Positions 1 through 8,497 of a stretch of DNA of 64,000 nucleotides are shown here, one piece after another (position 1 is the first letter of the stretch; every line of letters starts with the position of its first letter). A model generated the notes under the pieces. The model was not told the origin of the DNA. It worked only from the letters and a program-made list of their open reading frames with translations, and made no database searches. The position numbers and the translations under genes were made by a program. The stretch comes from CADEEN01 sp963738425. GTDB taxonomy: Bacteria; Pseudomonadota; Gammaproteobacteria; Burkholderiales; Burkholderiaceae_C. The stretch lies in NCBI GenBank assembly GCA_963738425.1, contig CAVTWT010000007.1:62001-126000 (forward strand), read 5' to 3'.

Positions 1-576
1 GCCATCGTGGCCGACGAACTGGCGTGGTTCCTGCAGCACCAGCATCCCTTCGTCGGCCGGCCGGTGATGATCACCTTCGACGACGGCTACCAGGACTTCG
101 CCGACACCGCGTGGCCGCTGCTGCGGCGTCACGACATGCGTGCCGAGGTCTTTGTCGTCACCGATCTCGTCGGTGGACGAGCCGACTGGGACCGTCACTT
201 CGGCGAGCCGGCGCCGTTGATGGATGCAAAGACGATTGCGGAATTGGCCACCCAGGGCGCCCGCTTCGGCAGCCACCTGGCGAGCCACCGCGGTGCCGAT
301 GGCTTGTCGACACGCGAACTGGCCGAAGAGCTGTTGCGCTCGCGGCACTGCATCGCTCAGTGGACAGGCCTGCCACCGTGCGCGCTGGCCGCGCCGTTCG
401 GCCTCAGCGATTCGCGGCTGCAGCACCTCGCCGCCGAATGCGGCTACCGCGTCGGCTTCAGCACAGAATCCGCTGCGGCAGCGCTGACCGACCGGCCGAT
501 GCACCTGCCGCGCATCGAGGTGCGGGGCGACATGGCGCTGGAGGAGTTCGTGGGGCGGCTGGAATCATGCCGGTGA
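1..576 (+). CDS. Polysaccharide deacetylase, NodB fold (5' end cut by window edge)
   Basis: The reading frame is already open at base 1, so the start lies outside the window. The visible 191 residues hold the first metal-binding NodB motif (TFDDGY, coded near position 73) and a second His-containing motif (GSHLASH, coded near 270), as in carbohydrate esterase family 4, which removes acetyl groups from N-acetylated sugars in envelope or secreted polysaccharides. The stop overlaps the start of the following glycosyltransferase by 10 bases, so the two are probably translated together. The neighbours (two glycosyltransferases, an exporter, a nucleotide-sugar epimerase) point to a role in exopolysaccharide or O-antigen building. 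The exact substrate cannot be told. Confidence 0.85.
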   Translation, partial: AIVADELAWFLQHQHPFVGRPVMITFDDGYQDFADTAWPLLRRHDMRAEVFVVTDLVGGRADWDRHFGEPAPLMDAKTIAELATQGARFGSHLASHRGADGLSTRELAEELLRSRHCIAQWTGLPPCALAAPFGLSDSRLQHLAAECGYRVGFSTESAAAALTDRPMHLPRIEVRGDMALEEFVGRLESCR

Positions 577-1571
577 GCGGCCCTGATCTCGTCAGCGTCG
601 TCGTCCCGGCGTACAACGCCGAGGCCACGCTCGACGAGACCTTGCGCAGCGTGCGTGGGCAGACGCACCAGGCGCTCGAGATCATCGTCGTCGACGACGG
701 ATCGACCGACGCCACGCGCGCTGTGGCCGAACGCCATGCCGCTGACGATGCGCGCGTGCAATTGCTGCACCAGCCGAACGCCGGCGTCGCCGCTGCACGC
801 AACGCCGGCTGGCAGCACGCCCGATCACCGTTCATCGCCTTCGTCGATGCCGACGACCTGTGGGCGCCGGCGAAGATCGAACGTCAGCTCGCGGCCTTGC
901 ACTCCGGCGGTGACCGCGTCGGCCTGGTCTACTGCTGGTTCGCCAGAATCGACGCTGCGAGCCGGATCGTCGGCCTGCACGAAGGCCCGCTGTGGCAAGG
1001 CGATGTGACGCAACCCATCCTCATGTCCAACTTCATCGGCAATGGCAGTGCGGCGCTGATGCGCCGCGACGCGCTCGTTGCAGCAGGTGGTTTCGACGCC
1101 GGCCTGCAAGCGCGAGGCGCCCATGGCTGCGAGGACTACCTGCTGTACTTCCGCGTCGCCGAGGCTTGGCACTTTGCGCTGGTGCCAGAGCGCCTCGTGG
1201 GCTACCGCCAGCTGCCCGACAACATGTCCAGCGACCGCACTCGCATGCTGCGCTCGTGGATGCTGGTGCACGATCAAGTGATCGCGCGACACCTCGACCA
1301 TGCACGCGCGGCGAAGCAGGGTGTGAGCAACTACGCCGCCTGGCTGGTGAACGATGCCCTTTCGCAAGGGGCAACGGGACAGGTGGCTCCGTTGCTGTGG
1401 CTGCTGCTGACGCGGCAACCCGCCACGGCGGTGCGCGTGATGATCGACAGCCTGCTGCGGCCGTTGGCCGGCAAGCTCCTGCGCCGGCAACGCCATGCCA
1501 ATGGCGCCCTGGGTGACCCAGCAGCCGGACTCCTTGGGCGGCCGTTCAGCGGCGACGCCGTCGAGCGATGA
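567..1571 (+). CDS. Glycosyltransferase family 2
   Basis: A GT-A type glycosyltransferase of 334 residues. The ATG at 567 overlaps the end of the deacetylase; a longer upstream reading in this frame has no family similarity and is rejected. Close to the N terminus are the typical nucleotide-sugar fold elements: VSVVVPAYNA, then VVDDGSTD, then the metal-binding D-x-D region FVDADDLW. The second half carries GGFDAGL and a CEDYLLYFR segment, where family 2 enzymes place the catalytic base (the ED pair). It would transfer a sugar from an activated donor onto a growing glycan at the cytoplasmic face. Donor and acceptor cannot be inferred. Confidence 0.88.
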   Translation: MPVSGPDLVSVVVPAYNAEATLDETLRSVRGQTHQALEIIVVDDGSTDATRAVAERHAADDARVQLLHQPNAGVAAARNAGWQHARSPFIAFVDADDLWAPAKIERQLAALHSGGDRVGLVYCWFARIDAASRIVGLHEGPLWQGDVTQPILMSNFIGNGSAALMRRDALVAAGGFDAGLQARGAHGCEDYLLYFRVAEAWHFALVPERLVGYRQLPDNMSSDRTRMLRSWMLVHDQVIARHLDHARAAKQGVSNYAAWLVNDALSQGATGQVAPLLWLLLTRQPATAVRVMIDSLLRPLAGKLLRRQRHANGALGDPAAGLLGRPFSGDAVER

Positions 1572-1599
1572 AGACCACGGCCCACCGGCGCGCGCCACG

Positions 1600-2552
1600 A
1601 TGACACGCCTGTCGGTCATCGTCTGCACGCACAACCCGAAGGTGGACTACCTGCAACGGGTGCTCGACGCCTTGGCGGCACAAACGCTGCCGACTTCGCA
1701 GTGGGATCTGCTGTTGATCGACAACGCCAGCGACGCGCAACTTGCAGCGCAATGGAATCTGTCGTGGCACCCGAGCGCCAGGTGGGTTCGCGAAGACACG
1801 CTCGGGCTGACCCCGGCTCGCCTGCGCGGCATTCGTGAGTCCGAAGGCGACATCCTGGTCTACGTCGATGACGACAACGTGCTGGCACCGCACTATCTGA
1901 AGACCGTGCACGATCTGCTTCATGCCCACCCCTTCCTCGGCGCGATCGGTGCCGGCGCGCTCGAGCCCGAGTTCGCCGTCGAGCCCGCGCCGGAACTCGC
2001 GCCCTACGTCGGCCCGCTGGCGCTGCGGTCCACCCCCAAGCGCGCCTGGAGCCATCAGCCCGGCCGACGCCGCCTGCGTGCCGTGGGGCGCCGGGACTGG
2101 GCGTGACGCGGCCGGTGGCTCTGGCCTACGTGCAACTGGTGGCGCAACTCGATGCGCACGGGCTGCTCGATCGGCGAGGACAGCGTCTGTATGGCAATGG
2201 CGATGTCGCGTTCTCCTGGGCTGCGTCGCTGATCGGCAAGGGCTTCGGTGTCTTTCCCGAGCTTGCGCGCCACGCACTTGATCAGAGCCGAGAGGGTGAC
2301 AGAGCAGTACTTGCTGCGCATGGCCTATGACAGCACCTTCTCCAACAGCGTCTCGGACTACCTGTTCCTGGGCACCGCGCCCTACGGCGCCGCCCGACGC
2401 TGGATGGAGTGGCTTCGCCTGCCGCTCAAAGCCACCGGCGAGGGCCTTTTGCGATGCGGATGACCTGGGCGTGCATTCGCGGTACCGATCGGGCGCGCCA
2501 GCTGATCAAGCGGCAGCGACTGACGCCGCTGGCGCTGGAGCTCCTGCGATGA
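1600..2552 (+). CDS. Glycosyltransferase family 2 (frame broken several times in this sequence)
   Basis: Starts at ATG 1600 with RLSVIVCTHN, then LLIDNASD and VYVDDDNV, the donor-binding and D-x-D elements of family 2 glycosyltransferases. The frame is then lost and regained: near 2060, near 2094, at about 2262 (an extra C in gagCttg) and near 2450, where a run of four T should probably be five. Joined across these points the protein is about 317 residues and ends at TGA 2550-2552, overlapping the ATG of the next gene as ATGA. The pieces read as one family member, so I regard the breaks as probable sequence errors rather than true decay. Role as for the preceding glycosyltransferase; substrate unknown. 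Confidence 0.75.
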
Positions 2553-4330
2553 CCCCGGTTGATTCAGCACGCGCCGTCGCAGCGCTCGCGCCAGACCGCG
2601 CGGCGCGCCGCACTCGGGCACTTGTCCGCGCTGCTGCGCCTCACGCCCAAACCGGCCTGGGCAACGCCGACGCTGATCGTGCTCGGCCTGGCGACGTCGC
2701 TCGCGGAGACGCTGGGCATCACGCTGATCGTGGCCTTCCTGTACTCGGCGCTCGGTCAGACAGGTGACGCTGCCACGGCGGTGGGCGGGCTGCTCGGCCA
2801 GGCGCTCGATCGCGCCCGCAGCGCGTTCGGCTCGCCGGCCCTGATGGCGCTGGGCATCCTGCTGCTGATTCTGGCGCGCGCCGGTCTGGCCTATGCCAAC
2901 CGCGCCATCAGCGCCGAAGTCAGCGAGCGCATCAGCGAGGCCGCACGCAACCGCATCCACGAGCACTACCTGACCGCGCCGTACGCCTTCATGCAGCGCC
3001 ACGAGCAGGCGCAACTGATGGAGGTGCTGGGCACCGAATCGTGGTTGATCGCGGACGCTTATCGCAGCCTGACGCGCATCCTGATCGGCGCCTGTTCGAT
3101 CGTTGTCTTCGGCGTTTTCCTGCTGGCGCTGTCGTGGCAGATCACGCTGACAGCGTTTGCTGGATCGGTCGTGCTGTCGATGCTGCTGCGCCGGCTGGCG
3201 CGCCCGGCGCAGGCGCTGGGCCGGCAGGTCAAGCAGGTGCATCAGGAATTGGGCGAGCACATGCTGATGACGATCGAAGGCCTGCGGACGATCCGCGCCT
3301 ATGGGCAGGAAGGCGTGCACCAGGAGCGCTTCGTGCGCTCGTCGGCCGAAGCGCGCCGGACGTCGCTGGCGCTGACGCGGCTGTCGTCGCTGCTCGATCC
3401 GATCACCGAAGTCGGTTATCTGGTGATCCTGTGCGTGATCGTCGCAGCGGCCGTGCATTGGGGCACGGGCCTGGCGACGATCCTTGCCGCCACGGCGCTG
3501 CTGTACCGCCTGCAGCCGCATGCGCGCGAGATCGAGGGCCAGCTGCTCTACCTCGCCCAGATCGAGCCGCAACTGCGCTCGGTGCGCGGGATGCTGCAGA
3601 GCGGCGACACCGCGCGCGACGGCCCAGGGCATGTGCCGGTGCAGGCGTTGCAAGCAAAGCATTCGCTTCGAGGGCATCAGCTTCGCCTACGCCGACGGCT
3701 TGCCGCCGGCGCTCGACGACGTCAGCTTCGAGATCCCGGCCGGCCGCACCACGGCGCTGGTGGGCGCGAGCGGTGCGGGCAAGACCACCCTCATCCACCT
3801 GCTGCTGCGCCTGTACGCGCCGGGCGCCGGCACGATCCGCATCGACGGTGTGCCGTTGCAAGACCTGAAGCGCACCGACTGGCTTGGCCTGCTGGCCGTT
3901 GCCGGGCAGGACGTCGACCTGATCGAAGGCACCGTGCTCGACAACATCCGCATGGCCGACGCCGAAGCCTCGCAAGACGACGTGTTGGCCGCGGCGCGCA
4001 TGGCCGGCGTGGACGAGTTCGTCGACGCGCTGCCCGAGGGCTACGAGACCTGGATCGGCCAGCAAGGGCACCGCTTCTCCGGCGGCCAGCGGCAGCGCCT
4101 CGGCCTGGCCCGCGCGCTGCTGCGAAAGCCGCAACTGCTGATCCTCGACGAAGCGATGAACGCGCTCGACAGCGCGCTGGAGCGCCGCATCCGGCAGGCG
4201 ATCGCCGATCGGTTTACCGAGCAGCACCGTGCTGATCATCAGCCACCACGCCGACACCGTTCGCCATGCAGACCAGGTGATTCACCTGCAGGCCGGCCGC
4301 GTCGTCGCGCCGCCGTCAGGCCCGCCGTGA
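2549..4330 (+). CDS. ABC exporter, fused membrane and ATPase domains (MsbA/lipid-flippase type; frame broken)
   Basis: A half-transporter with an N-terminal six-helix membrane domain and a C-terminal ATPase domain. The ATPase shows Walker A (GASGAGKTT, coded near 3766), the signature FSGGQRQRL (near 4077), Walker B (LLILDEA, near 4137) and the switch His in IISHHADT (near 4237). The start ATG 2549 makes an ATGA overlap with the glycosyltransferase, but the frame must shift early (2550-2600); a TTG at 2559 in the main frame is the alternative. Further breaks at 3654 (extra G) and 4224 (extra G) separate three readable parts. Such proteins flip lipid-linked glycans or lipid A across the inner membrane; here the cargo is probably the product of the adjacent sugar enzymes. 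Confidence 0.8.
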
Positions 4331-4331
4331 G

Positions 4332-5306
4332 TCAGGCGTGCAGCGGCCGCTGCCCGCCGCGCATGTCACCCATGCGCTGCCGGAACCAGGCGATGGTGCG
4401 GTCCACGCCGTCTTCGTAAGCCATACCCGCCGACCAGCCCGGGATCACCAGGCGGGCCAGCGTCAGATCGGGGCGGCGGTTGGTCGGGTCTTGCGGCGGC
4501 GACGGCAGGAACTCGACCGGCGACGCCGTGAAATGGCGCTGCACATACTTCGCCACATCGAGCACCGACACCTCACGGTCCGTGCCGACGTTGACCGGCC
4601 CGGCGAACTCGCTGTGGTCACGCCAGAAAAACCGCTCGAGCGCTTCGATCGCGTCGTCGATGTAGGTCCAGCTGCGCGTTTGCGCGCCGTCGCCGTAGAC
4701 CGTGATGGGCAGGCCGCGCAACCCCTGGGTGATGAAGTTGGAAACGGCACGGCCGTCATCGACGCGCGTGCGCGGGCCGAACACATTGAACAGGCGCGCC
4801 ACCTTCACGCGCACGCCGTGCACGCGACGTGCCTCGAACAGCAGCGACTCGACACAACGCTTACTTTCGTCGTAGGACGAGCGCGGACCCGTGCAATCGA
4901 CATAGCCGCGGTAGGTCTCGGGTTGCGGCGACACCAGCGGGTCGCCATAGACCTCGGACGTGGAGGTGTAGGCCATCAGGCCGCCCTCTGCGAGCAGACC
5001 GACCAGATTCAGAGCGCCGCCCACGTTGGCGCTGATGGTGCGCAGCGGCTCGGCCATGTACCACGGTGGGGAGGCCGGCGACGCCAGGTGATAGATCTCG
5101 TCGAACCGGTGGTCGGTGCGGAAATGCTCGACGTCCACCTGCACGAAGTTCAGTCTGCGGTCATGGACATGGGCGATGTTTTCCTGCAGGCCGGTCCACA
5201 GGTTGTCGACGACGACGAGCTCGCCTACGTCCTGGCGGGCGAGCAGGCGGTCGACCAGGTGCGAGCCGATGAATCCACATCCTCCCGCGACCAAGACTCG
5301 TCCCAT
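4332..5306 (-). CDS. NAD-dependent epimerase/dehydratase, UDP-glucuronate decarboxylase-like
   Basis: A short-chain dehydrogenase of the extended type. The N terminus has the Rossmann motif GGCGFIGSH. The catalytic set is visible as TSTSEVYGD followed by YDESKR (Tyr and Lys of the YxxxK motif). ARLFNVFGP and the R-S-W-T-Y-I-D-D segment are typical of the UDP-glucuronate decarboxylase (UDP-xylose synthase) and dTDP-glucose dehydratase group; the overall length and the PPWYMAEPL stretch favour the decarboxylase. The ATG at 5306 is chosen because GAGG lies just before it; a GTG six bases earlier is possible. It converges on the ABC exporter with one base between them, and probably supplies a nucleotide sugar to this polysaccharide locus. 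Confidence 0.85.
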   Translation of the reverse strand: MGRVLVAGGCGFIGSHLVDRLLARQDVGELVVVDNLWTGLQENIAHVHDRRLNFVQVDVEHFRTDHRFDEIYHLASPASPPWYMAEPLRTISANVGGALNLVGLLAEGGLMAYTSTSEVYGDPLVSPQPETYRGYVDCTGPRSSYDESKRCVESLLFEARRVHGVRVKVARLFNVFGPRTRVDDGRAVSNFITQGLRGLPITVYGDGAQTRSWTYIDDAIEALERFFWRDHSEFAGPVNVGTDREVSVLDVAKYVQRHFTASPVEFLPSPPQDPTNRRPDLTLARLVIPGWSAGMAYEDGVDRTIAWFRQRMGDMRGGQRPLHA

Positions 5307-5500
5307 CGGCACCTCGATCCATCACAAGTAACGGCAACAGCTCGCGCATGCGCCACCGCGCGAGCGCGCAACTGTAGACGTCGGACGGCAACACGTTCAT
5401 CCCACAGATGAACGATGGACAAAGCGCGGGCGTTACAACTTCACCGCGCAACGTCGGTCGCACCGCCAGAGCGGCGGCCAGCGTGTTGCGCCCCCGGCGG

Positions 5501-6196
5501 TCAAACCTCCAGCCACTCCTTGCGCACAGTCGCATCCGCGCGCAGCTCGGCCGGCGTGCCGGCAAAGACGATCTGCCCATGCCCCATGACGAGGCATCGG
5601 TCGGCGACTTCGAGCGCGATGGTCAGCTTCTGCTCGACGAGCAGCACCGACATGCCGCGGCGCTTCAACTCGCGCAGGTACTCGGCAACGAGTTCGACGA
5701 TCTTCGGCGCCAGGCCTTCGGTGGGCTCGTCGATCATGATCAGCTCCGGATCGCCCATCAGCGTGCGGCACAGTGTCAGCATCTGCTGCTCGCCGCCGGA
5801 GAGCACGCCGGCTTCGGTGTGCTGGCGTTCTTTGAGGCGCGGGAACAGCTGGTACATGTCGTCGAAGCTCCAGCGCCCGGCCTGGTTCGCCTTCTTCATG
5901 CCGAGCATCAGGTTCTGGTGCACCGTCAGCTTGGGAAAGATGTCGCGGTTCTCCGGCACGTAGCCGATGCCGGCATGCGCGATCTCGAAGGCCTTCTTGC
6001 CGAGAAGCTCCTGCTCACGCCACTTCACGCTGCCGGTGCCGTCGACCAGGCCCATGATGGTCTTGACCGTGGTCGAGCGCCCGGAGCCGTTGCGTCCCAG
6101 CAGCGCCACGATCTCGCCGGCGCCGACCTCGAAGTTGACGCCATGGAGCACATGGCTCTTGCCGTAGTAGGCGTGGACGCTGGTGAGCTTCAGCAC
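5501..6196 (-). CDS. livF: Branched-chain amino acid-type ABC transporter, ATPase subunit LivF (Arg in Walker A)
   Basis: 231-residue ATPase of the LivF class: the motif order is GRNGSGRST, the Q-loop region PENRDIF, signature LSGGEQQML, Walker B LIMIDEPTEGL and a switch region of the form VEQ instead of a His. Residue 40, normally the phosphate-binding lysine of Walker A, is arginine (codon CGC, bases 6077-6079). The rest of the protein is well kept, and similar variants are known in LivF-like proteins of this bacterial group as far as I recall, so the protein is likely real and working together with LivG. It is the last gene of the liv operon on this strand and is separated from livG by a palindromic repeat. 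Confidence 0.9.
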   Translation of the reverse strand: MLKLTSVHAYYGKSHVLHGVNFEVGAGEIVALLGRNGSGRSTTVKTIMGLVDGTGSVKWREQELLGKKAFEIAHAGIGYVPENRDIFPKLTVHQNLMLGMKKANQAGRWSFDDMYQLFPRLKERQHTEAGVLSGGEQQMLTLCRTLMGDPELIMIDEPTEGLAPKIVELVAEYLRELKRRGMSVLLVEQKLTIALEVADRCLVMGHGQIVFAGTPAELRADATVRKEWLEV

Positions 6197-6230
6197 GTCA
6201 CCACCTGCCGGGCCGCCCCAAAGGTGGTGC

Positions 6231-6271
6231 GCCCCCTCGGGGGGTAGCGAACGAAGTGAGCTTGGGGGCCC
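6231..6271. repeat. Dispersed palindromic repeat, CCCCTCGGGG family, copy A
   Basis: A short element made of CCCCTCGGGGG followed by a GCGAACGAAGTGAGC-like part and GGGGGC. It lies between livG and livF. Related elements occur at 47067-47103 and 53519-53557. Each can fold on itself through the CCCC/GGGG arms. The stop of livG is just beside it. Confidence 0.65.
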
Positions 6272-6272
6272 A

Positions 6273-7052
6273 TCAGTGTCCTGCAGCTGCGGCTTGCTGG
6301 TCGGCGAGCACCGAGCCGAGGTACGCCTCCTGCACGCGCGGGTTGGCGCGCACCGCCTCGGGCGTGTCGAAGGCGATGACCTCGCCGTAGACCAACACGG
6401 CGATCTTGTCGGCCAGGCCGAAGACCACGCCCATGTCGTGCTCCACGGTGAGCAGGGTCTTGCCCTGGGTCACATCGCGGATCAAGGCGACGAAGCGCTT
6501 GGTTTCGCTCTTGCTCATGCCGGCGGTCGGCTCGTCGAGCAGGATCACGCCGGCCCCACCGGCGATCGTGATGCCGATCTCGAGCGCACGCTGTTCGGCG
6601 TAGGTCAGGTTCATTGCCAGCGCGTCGCGGCGGCGGTCGAGCTTGATCATTTCCAGCACCTGTTCGGCGCGGTCGTTCGCATCGTCCAGATCGGCCAGGA
6701 ACTTCCAGAACGCGTAGCGGTGGCCCAGGCTCCACAGCACCGCGCAGCGGATGTTCTCGAACACCGACAGCCGCGTGAACAGGTTGCTGACCTGGAAGCT
6801 GCGCGACAGCCCCATGCGGTTGACCCGGAACGGCGTCAGGCCGTTGACGCGCTGGCCATTGACGTTGATGTCGCCGCTGGTTGGCGCGAGCCGCCCGCTG
6901 ATGAGATTGAACAGCGTGCTCTTGCCGGCGCCGTTGGGGCCGATGATGGCCACGCGCTCGCCCGGCTGCACCGCCAGGCTCGCGCCGCGGATGATCTCGG
7001 TCTTGCCGAAGCTCTTGCGCACGTCCTTCAATTCGACGGCAAGAGCAGTCAT
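6273..7052 (-). CDS. livG: Branched-chain amino acid-type ABC transporter, ATPase subunit LivG
   Basis: 259-residue ATPase with normal Walker A (GPNGAGKST), Walker B (VILLDEPTAG) and switch His (VEHDMGVV). The signature region is the divergent LTYAEQRALE form usual for LivG. The FQVSNLF and LSVFENIRCA segments also fit LivG. The start ATG 7052 overlaps the livM stop as ATGA, which decides against the longer upstream reading. It pairs with LivF to power the LivHM channel at the inner membrane. As LivF has a substituted Walker A residue, LivG may carry most of the ATP hydrolysis; that is inference. Confidence 0.93.
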   Translation of the reverse strand: MTALAVELKDVRKSFGKTEIIRGASLAVQPGERVAIIGPNGAGKSTLFNLISGRLAPTSGDINVNGQRVNGLTPFRVNRMGLSRSFQVSNLFTRLSVFENIRCAVLWSLGHRYAFWKFLADLDDANDRAEQVLEMIKLDRRRDALAMNLTYAEQRALEIGITIAGGAGVILLDEPTAGMSKSETKRFVALIRDVTQGKTLLTVEHDMGVVFGLADKIAVLVYGEVIAFDTPEAVRANPRVQEAYLGSVLADQQAAAAGH

Positions 7053-8341
7053 ATCAATGCCTCGCGGCGTTTGATTTCCTTCTCGATCTCTTCCTGAATG
7101 CGCTCCCAATCGGCGACGAAATGGCGCCGCGTCAGCTCGAACAGCGCGATGCCGCAGGCCAGCACCATCGCCGCACCGAACCAGCTCTCTGCGTGCTGTG
7201 CGTTCAGCGAGACGCCCAGGAAACGCAGCTCCGGCCCGAGCGCGGTGTTGAGCTGCAGGTGGTACAGCATCTCGATCATCGCGCCGGCGCCGGCCAGCAT
7301 CACGAACGCGGTACCGGCCAACGCCAAATAGGAAGTCCACAAGTCGCGCAGCTTGCCGAAGGCCGCCAGGCGCAGGTTCATCATGATCAGGCTGGCCACG
7401 CCGCCGGGTGCATACATCACCATGAAGAGGAACACGAGGCCCAGGTAGAGCACCCAGGCCTTGGTGAACTCGGAGAGGATCTGCGCCAGCACCATCAGCA
7501 CCGCGCCGATGATCGGGCCGAAGAAAAAGGTGGCGCCGCCAAGGAAGACGAACAGCAGGTAGGCGCCCGAGCGCGCGGCGCCGACCACCTCGGCGGTGAC
7601 GATCTCGAGGTTGAGCGCACCGAGGCCACCGGCGATGCCGGCGAAGAAGCCCGAGACCATGAAGGCCAGATAGCGCACATGCTGCGTGCTGTAGCCGATG
7701 AACTCGACGCGCTCCGGGTTGTCGCGCACGGCGTTCAACATGCGGCCCAGCGGCGTGCGCGTGAAGGCGAACAGCAACGCGGTGGAGACGAAGCAGTAGG
7801 CCGCGATCAGGTAGTACATCTGGATCTGCGGGCCGAAGCTGATGCCCGCCACCGGCTTGCCGACGACGCGGTTGCCGCTGATGCCGCCTTCACCGCCGAA
7901 GAACTCGGGGATCATCAGCGACATCGACCACACCAGCTCGCCGAGGCCGAGCGTGATCATCGCGAAGGTGGTGCCGGCCTTGCGCGTGGTGACGTAGCCG
8001 AGCAGCGCGGCGAAGAACAGGCCCGCCAGACCGCCGGCCAACGGCACCAGGCTGACCGGAATGGCGAGCTTGCCGGCGCTGACGGCGTTGAGCGTGTGGA
8101 TGGCGAGGAAGGCGCCGAGGCCGCTGTACACCGCGTGGCCGAAACTGAGCATGCCGCCCTGGCCGAGCAGCACGTTGTAGGCCAGGCAGGCGATGACGGC
8201 GATGCCGATCTGCGACAGCATCGTCAGCCCCAGGCCACTGCTCCACAGCATCGGCGCCACCACCAACGCCAGCGCGAACAGCCCCCAGATCAGCCAGCGG
8301 CCGACGTTGTACGGTTTGAAGTGGTAGACGTTGGCGGTCAT
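7049..8341 (-). CDS. livM: Branched-chain amino acid-type ABC transporter, permease LivM
   Basis: 430-residue membrane protein with about ten hydrophobic segments. The GGMLSFGHAVYSGLGAF segment and the GLGELVWSMS region are typical of LivM permeases; the EFFGGEGGISG loop is the usual family loop before the conserved core. It is longer than many LivM proteins because of extra hydrophobic C-terminal segments after residue 310. It forms the substrate channel with LivH. It is coupled to livG by an ATGA overlap, and is separated from livH by a 156-base gap that contains a large hairpin repeat. Confidence 0.92.
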   Translation of the reverse strand: MTANVYHFKPYNVGRWLIWGLFALALVVAPMLWSSGLGLTMLSQIGIAVIACLAYNVLLGQGGMLSFGHAVYSGLGAFLAIHTLNAVSAGKLAIPVSLVPLAGGLAGLFFAALLGYVTTRKAGTTFAMITLGLGELVWSMSLMIPEFFGGEGGISGNRVVGKPVAGISFGPQIQMYYLIAAYCFVSTALLFAFTRTPLGRMLNAVRDNPERVEFIGYSTQHVRYLAFMVSGFFAGIAGGLGALNLEIVTAEVVGAARSGAYLLFVFLGGATFFFGPIIGAVLMVLAQILSEFTKAWVLYLGLVFLFMVMYAPGGVASLIMMNLRLAAFGKLRDLWTSYLALAGTAFVMLAGAGAMIEMLYHLQLNTALGPELRFLGVSLNAQHAESWFGAAMVLACGIALFELTRRHFVADWERIQEEIEKEIKRREALI

Positions 8342-8379
8342 CGATGGCGCTTCACGTCAACCGCGGCCGTCAAGTTTCC

Positions 8380-8476
8380 TTCACCGCAGAGGCGCAGAGA
8401 ACGCAGAGGTAACGCAGAGGAAATCAAACCTGTATTCCTCTGCGAACCTCTGCGTTCTCTGCGCCTCTGCGGTGAA
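8380..8476. repeat. CGCAGAG-rich inverted repeat, copy 1 (between livH and livM)
   Basis: Left arm 8380-8422 and right arm 8435-8476 are nearly perfect reverse complements (about 42 bases each) around a 12-base loop. Each arm is itself built of short tandem units containing CGCAGAG at roughly ten-base steps. The transcript would form a very stable hairpin inside the liv operon. A related element is at 22401-22493. Confidence 0.85.
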
Positions 8477-8497
8477 TGAGGTTTGCTTAAGTCCATC

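Noticed and set aside
5395..5413. GTTCATC-CCACA-GATGAAC hairpin between the epimerase and livF as a terminator
   Set aside because: The stem is only seven pairs and has no T run on either strand; it could be chance or an operator, without further support.
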